DNA from: Cudoniella acicularis
Lineage: Eukaryota; Ascomycota; Leotiomycetes; Helotiales; Helotiaceae
NCBI GenBank assembly: GCA_013054445.1
Contig: JAAMPI010000058.1
Coordinates: 1-64,000 of the forward strand
Direction: 5' to 3'
Length of the DNA stretch: 64,000 bases
The notes under the pieces are model-generated. The model worked only from the letters and a program-made list of their open reading frames with translations. It was not told where the DNA came from and did not search any database. A program made the translations under genes and the position numbers. Of the stretch, positions 22,489 to 33,884 are shown in pieces (positions within the stretch are counted from its first letter, which is position 1; the number at the start of each line of letters is the position of its first letter).

Positions 22489-25400
22489 ATGGTTACAATG
22501 GCAATGTCTTCATCTCAGAAGAGCTTTGAGTCCGACCGCGGCCGATTGGAACTCAGTCAAGATGAACAGACTCTGCTCCAAGAGCAGCTGGCAACAAAAC
22601 CTACAGACGCGGGTTACTTTGCCCTCTTCCGCTATGCCACAGCGTTCGATCTCATCGTATACTATATATCCATGTTAGCGTCTGCTGCTGGAGGCATCGG
22701 GACTCCCATGATGATGGTAAGACTCTATGAGTGGGCGGTAATCACGGCCTTTTGCTAACCTACCAGATTGCCGTCGGCACAATGACCGGAACTTTCAGTG
22801 ATTTTCTTCGACACACGACATCCCCGAACGCGTTCACCCGTATCGCAGACCAACAGGCTCTTAGATTTGTATACATTGGCGTCGGCCAGCTCGCAGCGTT
22901 GACCATTGGTATCTACGGGTTGAATTACGTCGGGGAAAGAGTTACAACCAAACTGCGGAAAGCTTATCTTGACGCTGTCCTGCGCCAGAACATCGCCTTC
23001 TTTGACCACCACGGCGCGGGAGAAGTCGCCATCCGCATTTCGAATGACATGACCTTAGTCCAAGACGGCATCTCGCAGAAGATCGGGCTCATCCTGTTCG
23101 GTCTCGCCGGCTTTCTTAGTGCCATCATCGTCGCCTTTGTCAAGAACTGGCGGCTTGCCCTAGTCCTCCTCTGCGTTCCCGTCGCGATCATTTTGACCAT
23201 GGGAATACTGGGGTCGATGATGAAGCAATTTCAGAATGAGAGCAGCACCGAATATGCCAAAAGCGGGACCTTTGCTCAAGAAGTTATATCTTCTATTCGC
23301 TCCGTGAATGCCTATAGTTCCCAGGCTCGATTCTTGAGAATCTTTGAGGACATGCTCGTCTCGCCAGCAAACGCCGACTTCCAAGGCAGAATGGCCCTCG
23401 GAGCCCTGATGTCTATCATGATGTTCATTATGAATGCATCTTATGGTCTTGGGGTACGTGCAAGCGCGTGGGGTTTCTCGAATTCCCGAGGTCAAAGGCT
23501 AACATGAAATTGTCACACAGTTCTGGCAGGGCAACCGGTTCCTCCAACAAGGATATTCATCTACCAGTGACACCGTCACAGTTTTGTTCACAGCCGGCCT
23601 AGCAGGCGTGATGATTGGGCATTCTGCACCTTTCATTGCCGCTGTCGCACAGGCCGGCACTGCCGCCACTCGCATCTTCGCGACCATCGAACGACATTCA
23701 CCAATTGACCCGTTGTCGCAAGACGGAAAGACAATAGATGATGTTACAGGAGCAATCGAGTTCAAGGACGTCAAGTTTGTCTATCCCTCCCGGCCGGACA
23801 GAACGATCTTCGACGGTTTTCACCTCACCATCCCAGCCGGCAAGACAGTGGCTATTGTGGGTCCGTCAGGCTCCGGCAAATCCACCATCTTCTCTCTAAT
23901 CGAGCGGCTCTATCCTCTCTTGCGAGGAAGTATCACCCTAGACGGATGTCCGATCGATGAACTCAACACTCGATGGCTTCGCTCTCAAATTGGAGCCGTC
24001 TCCCAAGACAACTTCCTGTTCAACACCTCAATCTATGATAATATCGCATACGGACTTGGGTCCGAGCTCGACAAGGTGACATAGGATAGCACGTCGAAGA
24101 ATGATTCCCATGCTAACTCTGAATAGTTGAGTGACACAGAGACGATGAAGCTCGTAGAACAGGCGGCGAAGACTGCTAATGCGCACTCGTTCATTAAGGA
24201 GTTGCCCAACGGCTACCACACCGAGGTTGGAGAAAGGGGCTCGCGTCTTTCAGGTGGTCAAAGACAAAGGGTGGCCATCGCCCGTGCCATCGTGTCCAAC
24301 CCTAAGATATTACTGCTCGATGAAGCCACGGCAGCTTTGGATAGTAAGAGTGAGCGCCTCGTACAGGAGGCTCTATATTCTGCCGCTAAAGGGAGAACGA
24401 CCGTCGTCATTGCCCATCGCCTCTCCACCGTTCAGAAAGCAGACTGGATCGTGGTGATAGAAAACGGACGCGTCACCGAACAAGGAACCCATTCCGAACT
24501 GATCGCGGCCGAGTCTACATATGCCTCGCTTGTGCGTGCTCAGCAGCTTCGACATCGTGAAGATGAAGACGAATCTGAGATTACCTTAATGAAACAAGAG
24601 ACTACCGCGAGTAATTTTCGGGACTCTATAAACAACTTGATTAATGCTGAGGATGCTCAAAAGAAGGTCCATGGCAATTCAATTCTCGAGCTAGCCAAGC
24701 TGGTGTGGGATCTCAACAAACAAGAGCGCTACCATCTCATCATCGGCGTGATTGCTGGCATGGTGGCCGGTGCAGGCTTCCCCATCCTCGGAATCTTCTT
24801 CGGAAATGGCGTCATATCTTTCACAGATGCTACTCTCAGTGAGGGAGGGCATTCACAAAACTTCTGGAGCTTGATGCTCCTAATGCTAGGTCTGGTGCTG
24901 TTCCTTGCGTATTCAGTGCAAGGCTTCTGTTTTGCGGTTGCCGGCGCCGCTCTCGCCCAAAGAGCTCGCAGCCGCGCCTTTGCTGCGATTATGTGCCAAG
25001 ACATGGCCTTCTTTGACCGTAAGGAGAACTCCTCCGGCTCTCTGACGGCATTCCTGTCAACCGAAGCAACGAAGCTCACGGGGATCTCGGGCAACAATCT
25101 CGGCGCGATCCTTAATGCAATCATCACCTTGGTCTCGGCCATAGCAGTCGGCTGCTCCTTCGGGTGGAAGCTCGGGCTCGTGGCAACCGCAATGACGCCC
25201 ATCTATATCACCTGCGGCTTCGTGCGTCATTGGATCGTAAGCAAGACGGAGCAGCGTATGAAAGCAACCACGGACGCCGCGGCGCTCGCATCTGAGGCCG
25301 TCACGGCTATCCGGACGGTCGCCGCCCTGATGATGGAGACCACCATCAACCGCCAATATGCGGCGAGTATACGCTCCGAGTACGACAACAATCTGCTGTT

Positions 25401-26548
25401 GGACTTTGCCTCGGCCCTCACATATGCCCTCACCCAGTCCATGGTCATCCTAGTCAACGGTCTCCTCTTCTGGTACGGTGGCACTCGCCTGATCGGCACT
25501 GGCGAATACACAGTGGAGCAATTCTTCATCTGCTACATGTCGGTGGTCTTTGGTGCCCAAGCCGCAGGCTCCGTATTTTCCTATGCAGGGGAGATTGAAG
25601 GCGCCAAAGATGCGGCTGCTCAGCTCAAACATCTCATTGAGAGCAAACCGTCTATCAATGTGGACTCATCCATGGGCGAGAAGCCGCACGAGGTTCTTGG
25701 GGATATCGATCTGCAAAATGTCAACTTTGCATACCCCACTGCACCTCATCACGTCATTCTCAACGATTTTAGCCTCGCTGCCAGACAGGGTCAATTTATT
25801 GCACTGGTGGGGGGAAGTGGCAGCGGCAGGAGTACGGTTCTCAACCTCATCGAACGCTTTTATGACCCAACCTCCGGGAGCGTCCTTGCCGACATGCGGG
25901 ACATCCGAACCCTTCATCTGAGTCGCTTCAGGTCCGAGATGGCACTCGTGGAACAAGAAGCCCCTTTAATTGGTAGCACCATTCGGGAATGCATCATTTC
26001 CGACAACGAGAATGTAGACGACAGCGCTCTTGAGGAGGCTTGCAAGGCTGCAAACATTTTTGACTTTGTGGTGAGTGCCCACGGCTGGCTTCCCATTTCC
26101 GCTGACATGTCATTGATAACTTTCTCTAGGTCTCCCTCCCGGAAGGTTTCAACACTCTCACCGGATCACGGGGTAATCGCCTGTCGGGAGGCCAAAAGCA
26201 GCGGCTGATTATAGCCAAAGCACTCCTTCGAGACCCCAAGATACTGTACGCCTTCGTTGCTATCACTTACTTTTAGTCTGCACATGCTGACCTAATCTTA
26301 GTCTTCTAGATGAGGCTACCTCTGCGCTGGACTCCGAGTCGGAAAGGTTGGTTCAACGTGCACTCGAATCGGCTTCACAAGGAAGAACTACTATCGCAGT
26401 CGCTCATAGGTTGAGCTCCATCTCGCATGCTGACCGTATCTTTGTCTTCGATCACGGTCGCATCGTCGAACATGGGAATCACGACGAGCTCATGTCAAAC
26501 AGATCTCGCTATTTCGAGTTGGTTTCTCTGCAGCAACTTGGCCAATAA
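22489..26548 (+). CDS. ABCB-type (P-glycoprotein-like) multidrug ABC transporter
   Basis: A full-length TMD1-NBD1-TMD2-NBD2 exporter in the plasma or vacuolar membrane. Exons 22489-22716, 22767-23453, 23521-24075, 24127-26070, 26130-26245 and 26302-26548 join in phase to 1258 residues. NBD1 is canonical: Walker [10 protein letters not shown] (near residue 418), Q-loop VSQD, signature LSGGQRQR, Walker [13 protein letters not shown], switch His in AHRLST. NBD2 keeps [19 protein letters not shown] and AHRLSS, but its Walker A reads GGSGSGRST (Arg near residue 1058, codon AGG at 25828-25830) where a Lys is expected, and its Q-loop reads VEQE. The pump may therefore be asymmetric. Drug or metabolite efflux is inferred from the family. 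It is paired head-to-head with a Zn2Cys6 gene. Confidence 0.92.
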
Positions 26549-26833
26549 GCGGCCGACCTTCTCTTTGGTTTTTCTTCTTCTTGTTTTTGATATATTCCCT
26601 CAAGATTAATATAAGCTCTGCTACTCTCGCCTCTTTTTGGGAGCATGAGAAACAGATATTAAAGCTTGTGTGTATTGTTGCTCTGTGACCAATTGGAAAA
26701 AAGAAGAAAAAAACCTTAACCCCTAGGATTGGGAAACGCAGTTAATAAAAAGGCCTTCCAACCCTTCGCTCAAATGCTGACTTCGGTGTCAGCGACATTT
26801 ACAAATTGCAATCGCTAGTAATAGGTTTTCACG
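26549..26833. other. 3' flank of the ABC transporter gene
   Basis: T-rich then A-rich sequence (TTTTTCTTCTTCTTG, then an A-run near 26698-26715) as expected for a 3' untranslated region. Nothing else is seen. Confidence 0.4.
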
Positions 26834-27401
26834 ATGTCTGCCACTCTCCTGTCCTGCCAGCCAGAGATTCTGATTCTCATTTGCACAAATCTAAATCCTT
26901 TCGACCTTGAATGCGTCGCCAAAACATTCTGCCTCGAGCGGCAAGGCACATATCAGGGTAATCTCAAAGCCACAGCGATTATGGGGGGCCGTGGCGGATA
27001 TTATATGGCTAGCTCAACCTTCGGATTATGTTACAATGTCGGAGATGATTCTGTATAGTGGAAATGTAGTAGATTTGTTCTTTCTCAACGGCTGGGCTTG
27101 TATCGACATTGAAGCGAAAGCCAGAGTCGACTACATTGTCAAGAGGTTTTTGAACGAAGATAGTGTCCATTGTCACATCCGCGCGGCCGAGATCAGGCTG
27201 AAACTGGCCAAGGCCAATGTGCCTGGTGGCGGTGTAACCGGCGCTCCCAGCCTCAGTAGAACTGATCGGGTTACATCGGAGGAGCTCAACTGCCGTGTTA
27301 AGCTGGAGATGTTTAATACAGTAATGATGGAAATTACAGTCACAGGAAGAGGTGTCTACGTGCCACGAGTACCTGTGGTAGTGATTGTTGCAGTAGACTG
27401 A
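26834..27401 (+). pseudogene. F-box-like protein, frame-disrupted or spliced (tentative)
   Basis: ATG at 26834 opens a frame beginning with CQPEILILICTNLNPFDLEC, which resembles an F-box (xPEIL..IC..L.PFDL). That frame ends at 27058. A second frame, open from about 26907 to 27401, carries a coding-like stretch (SGNVVDLFFLNGWACIDIEA) that resembles ankyrin-rich F-box proteins. The two frames overlap and are offset, so either an intron that I cannot place or a frameshift joins them. The family assignment rests on a short N-terminal match. It may be a remnant. Confidence 0.3.
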
Positions 27402-28159
27402 TTTCACTGCCGCTCTTATACTGGTTGAATACGGAAGCTTTGCACTAGTAAGATACTGTATTATTCGGTATTCTAAGGGATAGGCAGAACAGCCGCTAAC
27501 ATTGAGGGCCAGCTTAATTTAGACATGCCAAGACAAGTTGAAGCTTGTGACAGCTAAGAAATATTTTTTTGGATGTGGAGAAAAGGTGAAGCCAGTTTAG
27601 CAGGTGTCTATAGTGATGAAGTGAGAAGTGCAGGATTGCTTTACTGCTGGCCCTCCTTTTTGATATATCTCAATCCAGACAAATCGGACTATTTCTAGGG
27701 CCCGGCGACAGATTATTAAAAAAGACGACTGATTTATTCAGGAAGCTTCCAGAGACATTTGCTCAATACCCTATATCTGCGAGCATTTCTCCATATTTCT
27801 TTCTATTAAACATATTAGAAACATAGAAGTGTAGTCATATACTTGGCCGATAATCAACTTCAGGGTCAGTTGTCAAAGCCTTTCAGTTTCATTAAACTTT
27901 TCCAGCGATTTTTCTTCCTGGGAGAATGTGGACTGCCATGGTGAGGTAGAGCCGGTTGAACCTCTTTCCCTTTGGCATCCACGGCCAACGTCAGCTCTTT
28001 GAGATCCATACTATATTCAGGGTACATCACAGCGGAGAGAAGGAGCCTTGGTGGCCGGAGGATCTGCCGGGGAGTGGTGACTTGTTGTTTTCGTTCCGGT
28101 GGTATAATATAATATATATTAATCAGAATAATCCTCGAGAACGCTGCTACTAAGTCGTA
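27402..28159. other. intergenic, nothing recognised
   Basis: Normal-composition sequence grading into the AT-rich repeat island. No supported gene. Confidence 0.4.
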
Positions 28160-28787
28160 TAGATAGGAATAATCTATTTGCGCGCGGGAACTACTCTTTC
28201 CTAGTTAGACCTATAGTTAGATTTAGACTAGAGGAGACGATAGAAGAGATTTCACTAACAGGCTAATCTTATATATACTTAGGGAAAACGCCTTCCGCTC
28301 GGACACCTTAGTAAACTTGCTACTATATAGGATTTATTCCTAAGATCCTATTAGAGTCGCTTTTAGATTATTTAGAAGAACCTCTTAGTATTAAACGTCT
28401 TACTTATATAGGGACTAATCTATTACTTTTAACGACGTCGTATTTTTAGTCAACCGCGCCTATATTATATAATCTAACGATATAGACGATCCCCTAGAAA
28501 AGCGTACGAGGGTTAAGAAGTATATCGAGTAGCACATTCTTGATACCTACCTTACTATACTATATTTACTAGTATAAGATTTTTAAATAATACTATTAAG
28601 AACTTTACTTAAACTAGTAGTATATTATAGTCACTCTTAATATACGGACCTAAGAGATAAAGTATTTAGGCTATATAGTTTAGCTAATAATTACTATTAA
28701 GACACTATTAGAGTTAACTATTCTTATAACTTATATTATATTTTATTACTATTATAGACCTGGTTTAACGTATAGTCCTGCGACTAA

Positions 28788-29019
28788 TGTTACAGCTCTG
28801 CAAAGGCACGAAGGCCCTGACGTCACGTGGGACGTATTTGCAAGAAGGTGCTGTATTAACGAAGAAACTAAGCTAAGGAGAGAAGAAGAGAGGTGGCCCT
28901 GAAGGGGCCTTATATACAGAAGGTGAGCCTAGCACGGACTAGGACACGTGACAAGGGGGACGCGTCAGGTAAGGGGGACGCGTCAGGTGAGGGAGACGCG
29001 TCAAACCAGGTCTGTGACA
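28788..29019 (+). repeat. short LTR-like repeat, copy A (232 bp)
   Basis: Begins TGTTACAGCTCTG and ends GGTCTGTGACA, with 8-bp near-inverted ends (TGTYACAG). Inside are CRE-like TGACGTCACG, a TTATATA box after a GGCC-rich palindrome, and three tandem units with GGGGGACGCGTCAGGT. This copy is little mutated. An inverted stub of another copy abuts it at about 28753-28787. Confidence 0.75.
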
Positions 29020-30978
29020 TAAAAAGCCGGATTAGGGCTTACGCTAGATTAGATCGATAAACTTAAGATCTATTAGAAGGACGTCGATATCTATCTGTTC
29101 TTATATAACGAAAATAATAAGATCTTCTTATCGGAAACTGTCTAAAAGGAATTTATTACGAAATAGTACGCGTTACTAGCCTACGGACACTAAGGTATTA
29201 GAAGGACCTATTTTCGACTATTAAGGAACTACTAGTTCCCTAGAATAAAAAAAGAAGTCGAGCGGATTATTACGGAATATTACGAGTGTTTATAAAACAA
29301 ATTATCGAAGTACCTACCTTATAGACGAATATAAACAGGAAGAATACTTATAAAACCTTAAGAATCGATATTATAAGACTTTATTATTAAACTATTAAAG
29401 TTAAGAGACCTTATAATATAGGTTAAGTACGACTCGATTCTAGTAATTATAGACAGACTTACTAAATACGATATCTATCTTCTATATTAGGAATCAAGTA
29501 CTATAAAAGAACTCTCGTACGCCTTCTTAATAGCCGTCGTTACGAACTACGGGCTATTAAAAGAAATATATTCCGACCGAGATAAGCTTTTTATATTAAA
29601 GTTCTAGACCGCCTTAATAGAGTCTTTAAGAGTTAAGAGGAACCTTAGTATAGCCTTCTATCTTTAGACTAACGGCGGAAATAAGCGAAACAACTAGGTT
29701 ATCGAAGCCTATCTACGTTACTATTACGACTAGAAGTAGGATAACTAGGTCACTCTCCTACTATTAGTATAGCTAGCCTACTACGGATCGATAAGCGAGA
29801 CTATAGGCGTTACCTTATTCTTCGCGAACTATAGATTTAAGCTAGTAGTATATCGCGAGCTAGAGATATTAACGATCGATAACGAGCGAGTAAGACTATT
29901 AGTAATAGAGATAATTCGAGTATACGAAATACTAGTAGAAGAGTTAAAGTTTATTACGGACCGGAATACTAATTATTATAATAAACGATATAGTTAGGAG
30001 CCTACTCTTAAGAAAAGGGATAAAGTCTACCTTCTTCGTATAAATATCTCGATAAAAAGACTAAGTAATAAACTCGACTATAAGAAACTCGGGCTATTTC
30101 TTATTAGCGAAGAACGCGGACCTTTAAACTATAAACTCTTTTTATTAAAGAAAATAAGAGTCTATCCTATATTCTATATATCTCTCTTTAAGCTTACGCT
30201 AGCTAGGATATCGATTAATACGACGCTTAAAGCCTTAACTAATAATAATAGAAGGTTATACGACGTCGAAATAATATTAGGAAAAAAGAAGAATAAAAAG
30301 AACTAAAAGTAGTTAGTTAAATAGAAGGACTACCTAAAATTAGACAATACCTAAAAACTACGCTAAAACCTTAGGAACTCGATAATATTTTAAGAGTATC
30401 TCTAGACGGAGCTATTAAGAGCTACTCTTAGTCTACGTCGCCGTAGGAAATAGGCTCCTCGGCCCGAACGCCTACTTCCTACTACCTCTTCGCCTCTTCC
30501 GCCGCGTCTAGCTTATCTAGATACCGAAGTCCTCTATAGGATATCTCCTCCTCTCTTTTTATAAACAAGTCCTTCTACTATTATAACCGGAATATCTTTA
30601 TAAGAGTCTCTTTTATTTAATCATTAAGGCGCTATTACTGTTTTATAATCGCCTCCCGGGCTACTATTAAAGGGACCTCGGAATCCTATAGGTCAATTAG
30701 TAGAATCTTAGCGTTATATAAAACCTTCGCCCTTATATACTTACTATAGCGAGCAGACCTTTCCTTTTTTACGATATAGCGACGATTTTCCTTAACGTAA
30801 CAGGTATAGGGTAACATTACGACTCCGATATCTTTGATATCACAGGTAGTAAGAAGTCGTTGTTTGATCTTAGTAGCGTAGTCGGAAGGTATCGTTAGGA
30901 AGGGTGACGTGTCGCGAAAAGAAGAATATAGCTAGGTATTTAAGCGTACGGGACTACGCTAGGCTATATAGGGGGTAG
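29020..30978 (+). mobile_element. Ty3/gypsy chromovirus fragment (integrase to chromodomain), RIP-damaged
   Basis: Reading through TAG/TAA stops gives gypsy integrase order: an H2C2-like segment (GIRRTYFRLLRNYYF, 29180-29230), the core with SILVIIDRLTKY (about 29430), SDRDKLF, ETIGVTLFFANYRFK, and a chromodomain-like end (LYDVEIILGKKK, then LVK-stop-KDY) near 30260-30350. Many stops fit TGG-to-TAG or CAG/CAA-to-TAG/TAA, the RIP pattern. A polypurine tract (AGGGGGTAG) abuts the 3' LTR at 30979. Reverse transcriptase upstream was not identified. The element is dead. Confidence 0.82.
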
Positions 30979-31249
30979 TGTCACGACCCGGGATTATATA
31001 ATCAGTCACGAGGGGGCCGAGGGGACGAAGGGGCGAGGTAAGCTCGTCGGCTTACCGACATCTCGGTCCCTTATCACTACGACCTATATAGCTATATAGC
31101 TTTCCTATATTAGAGCGTATACTTAACTTATATTCTAATATCACCACTTGATTAGGATAACGCTCTACTAGAACCTACTTAACGCTTCTAAGGCTAAGTA
31201 AACCCCGTTTACGTGACATCGAGATCTCACGTGATAATAGAACGTTATA
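30979..31249 (+). repeat. gypsy 3' LTR (271 bp)
   Basis: Starts TGTCACGACCC and ends AACGTTATA (an AACGTTACA end mutated). It directly follows the polypurine tract of the fragment upstream. It matches the solo LTR at 55363-55633 in length (271 bp each) and along its whole course, with several C-to-T and G-to-A differences. Confidence 0.85.
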
Positions 31250-31490
31250 GCCTTAAATTCTATCTCTTGTTTTAGGTCTTAATACCTTAAAGATCTAAAA
31301 ATATTTTAAAAGATATTTCCTAGTAAGAAAATGCTTTTATCTCTTGTTATAACTATTTTAAAGATTTACTAACTATAGGTTTTATCTAAAATAAGTATAA
31401 TAGCTTATAAGTCTAATGATTTTTAGATTTTGATTCCTTATATAGAAGAGCTTTTATCTTAGCTTATAGTATATACTTTATGTTACAGCT
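31250..31490. repeat. AT-rich spacer between LTRs
   Basis: TA-dense degraded sequence, no identifiable feature. Confidence 0.4.
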
Positions 31491-31746
31491 CTGCAAAGGC
31501 ACTAGGGCCCTGACGTCGCGTGGGACGTATTTGNAAGAAGATGCTNTATTAACGAAGAAACTAAGCTGAGGAGAGAAGAAGGAGAGGTGGCCCTGAAGGG
31601 GCCTTATATACAGGAGGTGAGTACTGGCAAGCGAGGTCACGTGATAAGGGGTTAGGGGGACGTGTCGCAGCCTCCTGTCGCATATAGCGCCACACTGTCT
31701 NAGTCTCACTAGTCACAGGACTGTGCGTTGCACTAGGTCTGTGACA
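31491..31746 (+). repeat. short LTR-like repeat, copy B (256 bp)
   Basis: Same start and TATA-box region as copy A but with a different 3' half (ACTAGTCACAGGACTGTGCGT before CTAGGTCTGTGACA) and without the ACGCGT tandem array. Contains N bases. It shows that the family has at least two 3' variants. Confidence 0.7.
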
Positions 31747-31802
31747 NTNNNNGACNANGGNNNTANNNCNNNNNNNGACGNAGNTNAGNANNANNTNTCT
31801 NN

Positions 31803-32560
31803 TANCTACTATCCGGAGATATTCCTAAAATACTATCGAGTTCCTAAAGTTCTTCCGGGGTTCCTAGGTATTGTCCGACTCTAGGTAGTCCTTCTATTTA
31901 ACTAACCACTTTTAGGTCTTACCGTTTTTCTTCTTTCCTAGTATCGACTCGACGTCGTATAACCGGCCGTCGTTATTAGTTAAGGCCTCGAGGGTTATGT
32001 CGACCGGTACCTTAGCCGGCGCGGGTTCGAGAAGAGATATATAGAATATAGGGTAGACTCTTATTTTCTTTAGTAGGGAGAGCCTATAGTTTAAGGGTCC
32101 TCGTTCCTCGCTAATAAGGAATAGTCCGAGTTTTTTATAGTCGAGCTTATTACTTAGTCTTTTAGTTAAGATGTTTATATAAAAGAGGTAAACCTTATCC
32201 CTCTTTTTTTAGGGTAGGCTCCTAGCTACGTCGTTTGTTATAGTAGTCGGTATTTCGGTCTATAATAAATTTTAGTTCTTTTATTAATATTTTATATATT
32301 TAAATTATCTTTATTATTAATAGTTTTACTCGTTCGTTATCGACTATTAATATCCTTAGCTCGTAATATATTATTAGCTTAAATCCGTAATTTATAAAGA
32401 ATAGAATAACGTCTATAGTCTTAGTTATTAATCTATTATAGGCTAACTATACTAGTAGTAATAGAATAACCTAGTTATCTTACTTCTAGTTATAATAATA
32501 GTATAGATATACTTTAATAACCTAGTTGTTTTATTTATTACTTCTATTAGTCTAAAGATA
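31803..32560 (-). mobile_element. second gypsy fragment, opposite orientation
   Basis: The reverse complement repeats the 3' end of the plus-strand element: KRLSNKLDYKKLGLFLISEE, YPIFYISLLEPAPAKVPVDI, and a chromodomain (YDVESILGKKKNGKT, LVK-stop-KDYLESDNT). Its chromodomain part is less mutated than the first copy's. The two fragments form a large inverted pair around 31.0-31.8 kb. Confidence 0.78.
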
Positions 32561-32569
32561 GTATTATAG

Positions 32570-32795
32570 TATCACAGCTCTGTAAAGGCACGAGGGCCCT
32601 GACGTCACGTAGGGACGTATTTGCAAGAAGGTGCTGTATTACGAAGAAACTAAGCTAAGGAGAGAAGAAAGAGAGGTGGCCCCGAAGGGGCCTTATATAC
32701 AGGAGGTGAGTCCAGCACGGACCAGGACACGTGACAAGGGGACGCGTCAGGTAACGCGTCAGGTAAGGGGGACGCGTCAAACCAGGTCTGTGACA
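32570..32795 (+). repeat. short LTR-like repeat, copy C
   Basis: Starts TATCACAGCTCTG (TGTCACAG with one transition) and ends CAGGTCTGTGACA. Carries a shortened ACGCGT tandem array. Lightly mutated. Confidence 0.72.
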
Positions 32796-33033
32796 TATAG
32801 CTCTATAAATATACGAGGGCCCTAGCGTTACGTAAAGACGTATTTATAAAAGGGTGCTATATTATCGAAGAAACTAAGCTAAGGAGAGAAGAAGAGAGCT
32901 AGCCCTAAAGGGGCCTTATATATAAGAGGTAAGTTCTATTAAGCGAGGACACGTAATAAAGGGCTAGGGGGACGCGTCGTAGGTAAGGAGGGCGCGTTAG
33001 GTAAGGGGGACGCGTTAGACTAGGTCTATAATA
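32796..33033 (+). repeat. short LTR-like repeat, copy D (heavily mutated)
   Basis: Directly follows copy C in tandem. Aligns to it throughout but with pervasive C-to-T changes (for example GGTCTATAATA at the end in place of GGTCTGTGACA). Confidence 0.68.
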
Positions 33034-33884
33034 ATAAAGCCTTATTTATTCTATTTGTTTAACTAAAATTACTTATACTATAATATAAAGCTTAGAAGCC
33101 TTAGATTAATAGCCCTCTTTATAAACCCTTAAATCCTTAGTCAGCTCTTAATAGTATAGCCTTATATTATAATTACGGCCTATAATACTGATTATTAGTT
33201 AGCGCCTTAGAGTTGCTGCCTTATATCGCTCTTACGGCCTTAGGGATCTACGTATAATTACCTAGGAACACTAAAAAATCGTGATTCTTAACTATTAACT
33301 TTAATAATTAATAACTTTATAATAAATACTCTAATTTAGACGATTTTTAATCGAGGATATAGCGCCGCTAATACGCTATAATAGTCGTTATATAAGCTAG
33401 CGCGGATAGGCGCGTTCGAAGGCGATTTGACTATCCTCTATCTAGGGTCTTAAAAGTGGCCCGTGCTATGTAGAGGTTGCCCCCCCTAGTCCGATAGGGG
33501 TTGGGCAATCTCTACGCAAAGCAGGGTATAAAAAGAGACGGAATATATATTAGAATAGTCGATATAATAGCCTTAAATCTTATAAATGAGGTGAAGATCG
33601 CGATTGAGTAGTGTATTTGGCATAGTATAAAGCTTTTAGACTGTAATTGAAGTGGAAATCTCTGCTATATTATAGTAAGAGTAAAGACCGTCTATATACA
33701 TAAAAAGGAAGCTGAAAACAGTAGTTCCGAATAAGGTAATCTGCTCAAAGTGAGGCTATTACGAGCACTTGAAAACTCTGACCGAACTAAGACGACCTTG
33801 ATAGGTGATTTCGGTTGACGCATAGCCTCCTAAATCGAGACTGGAATGCAATTACAAAATCCCACAACATTATAGGGTGGGCTG
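33034..33884. other. AT-rich flank with a hairpin
   Basis: RIP-like sequence to about 33600, then normal composition as the 3' flank of the hydrolase gene. A hairpin at 33470-33515 is listed separately. Confidence 0.45.
33470..33515. repeat. 46-bp inverted repeat
   Basis: Arms of about 20 bp (GTAGAGGTTGCCCCCCCTA and TAGGGGTTGGGCAATCTCTAC) around a 6-base loop, with two or three mismatches. It stands out as GC-rich in an AT-rich flank. Confidence 0.65.

Larger units (their letters stand above)
28160..33600. repeat. RIP-damaged repeat island
   Basis: About 5.4 kb of TA-dense sequence saturated with TAG/TAA in all frames. It holds two opposed gypsy fragments, one gypsy LTR, at least four copies of a shorter LTR-like repeat, and runs of N near 31534-31804 where the assembly is unresolved. 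The part 28160-28756 is similarly degraded and may be more of the same element. Confidence 0.8.

Noticed and set aside
24729..25529. Long minus-strand frames inside the ABC transporter
   Set aside because: Shadows of the real exon on the other strand.
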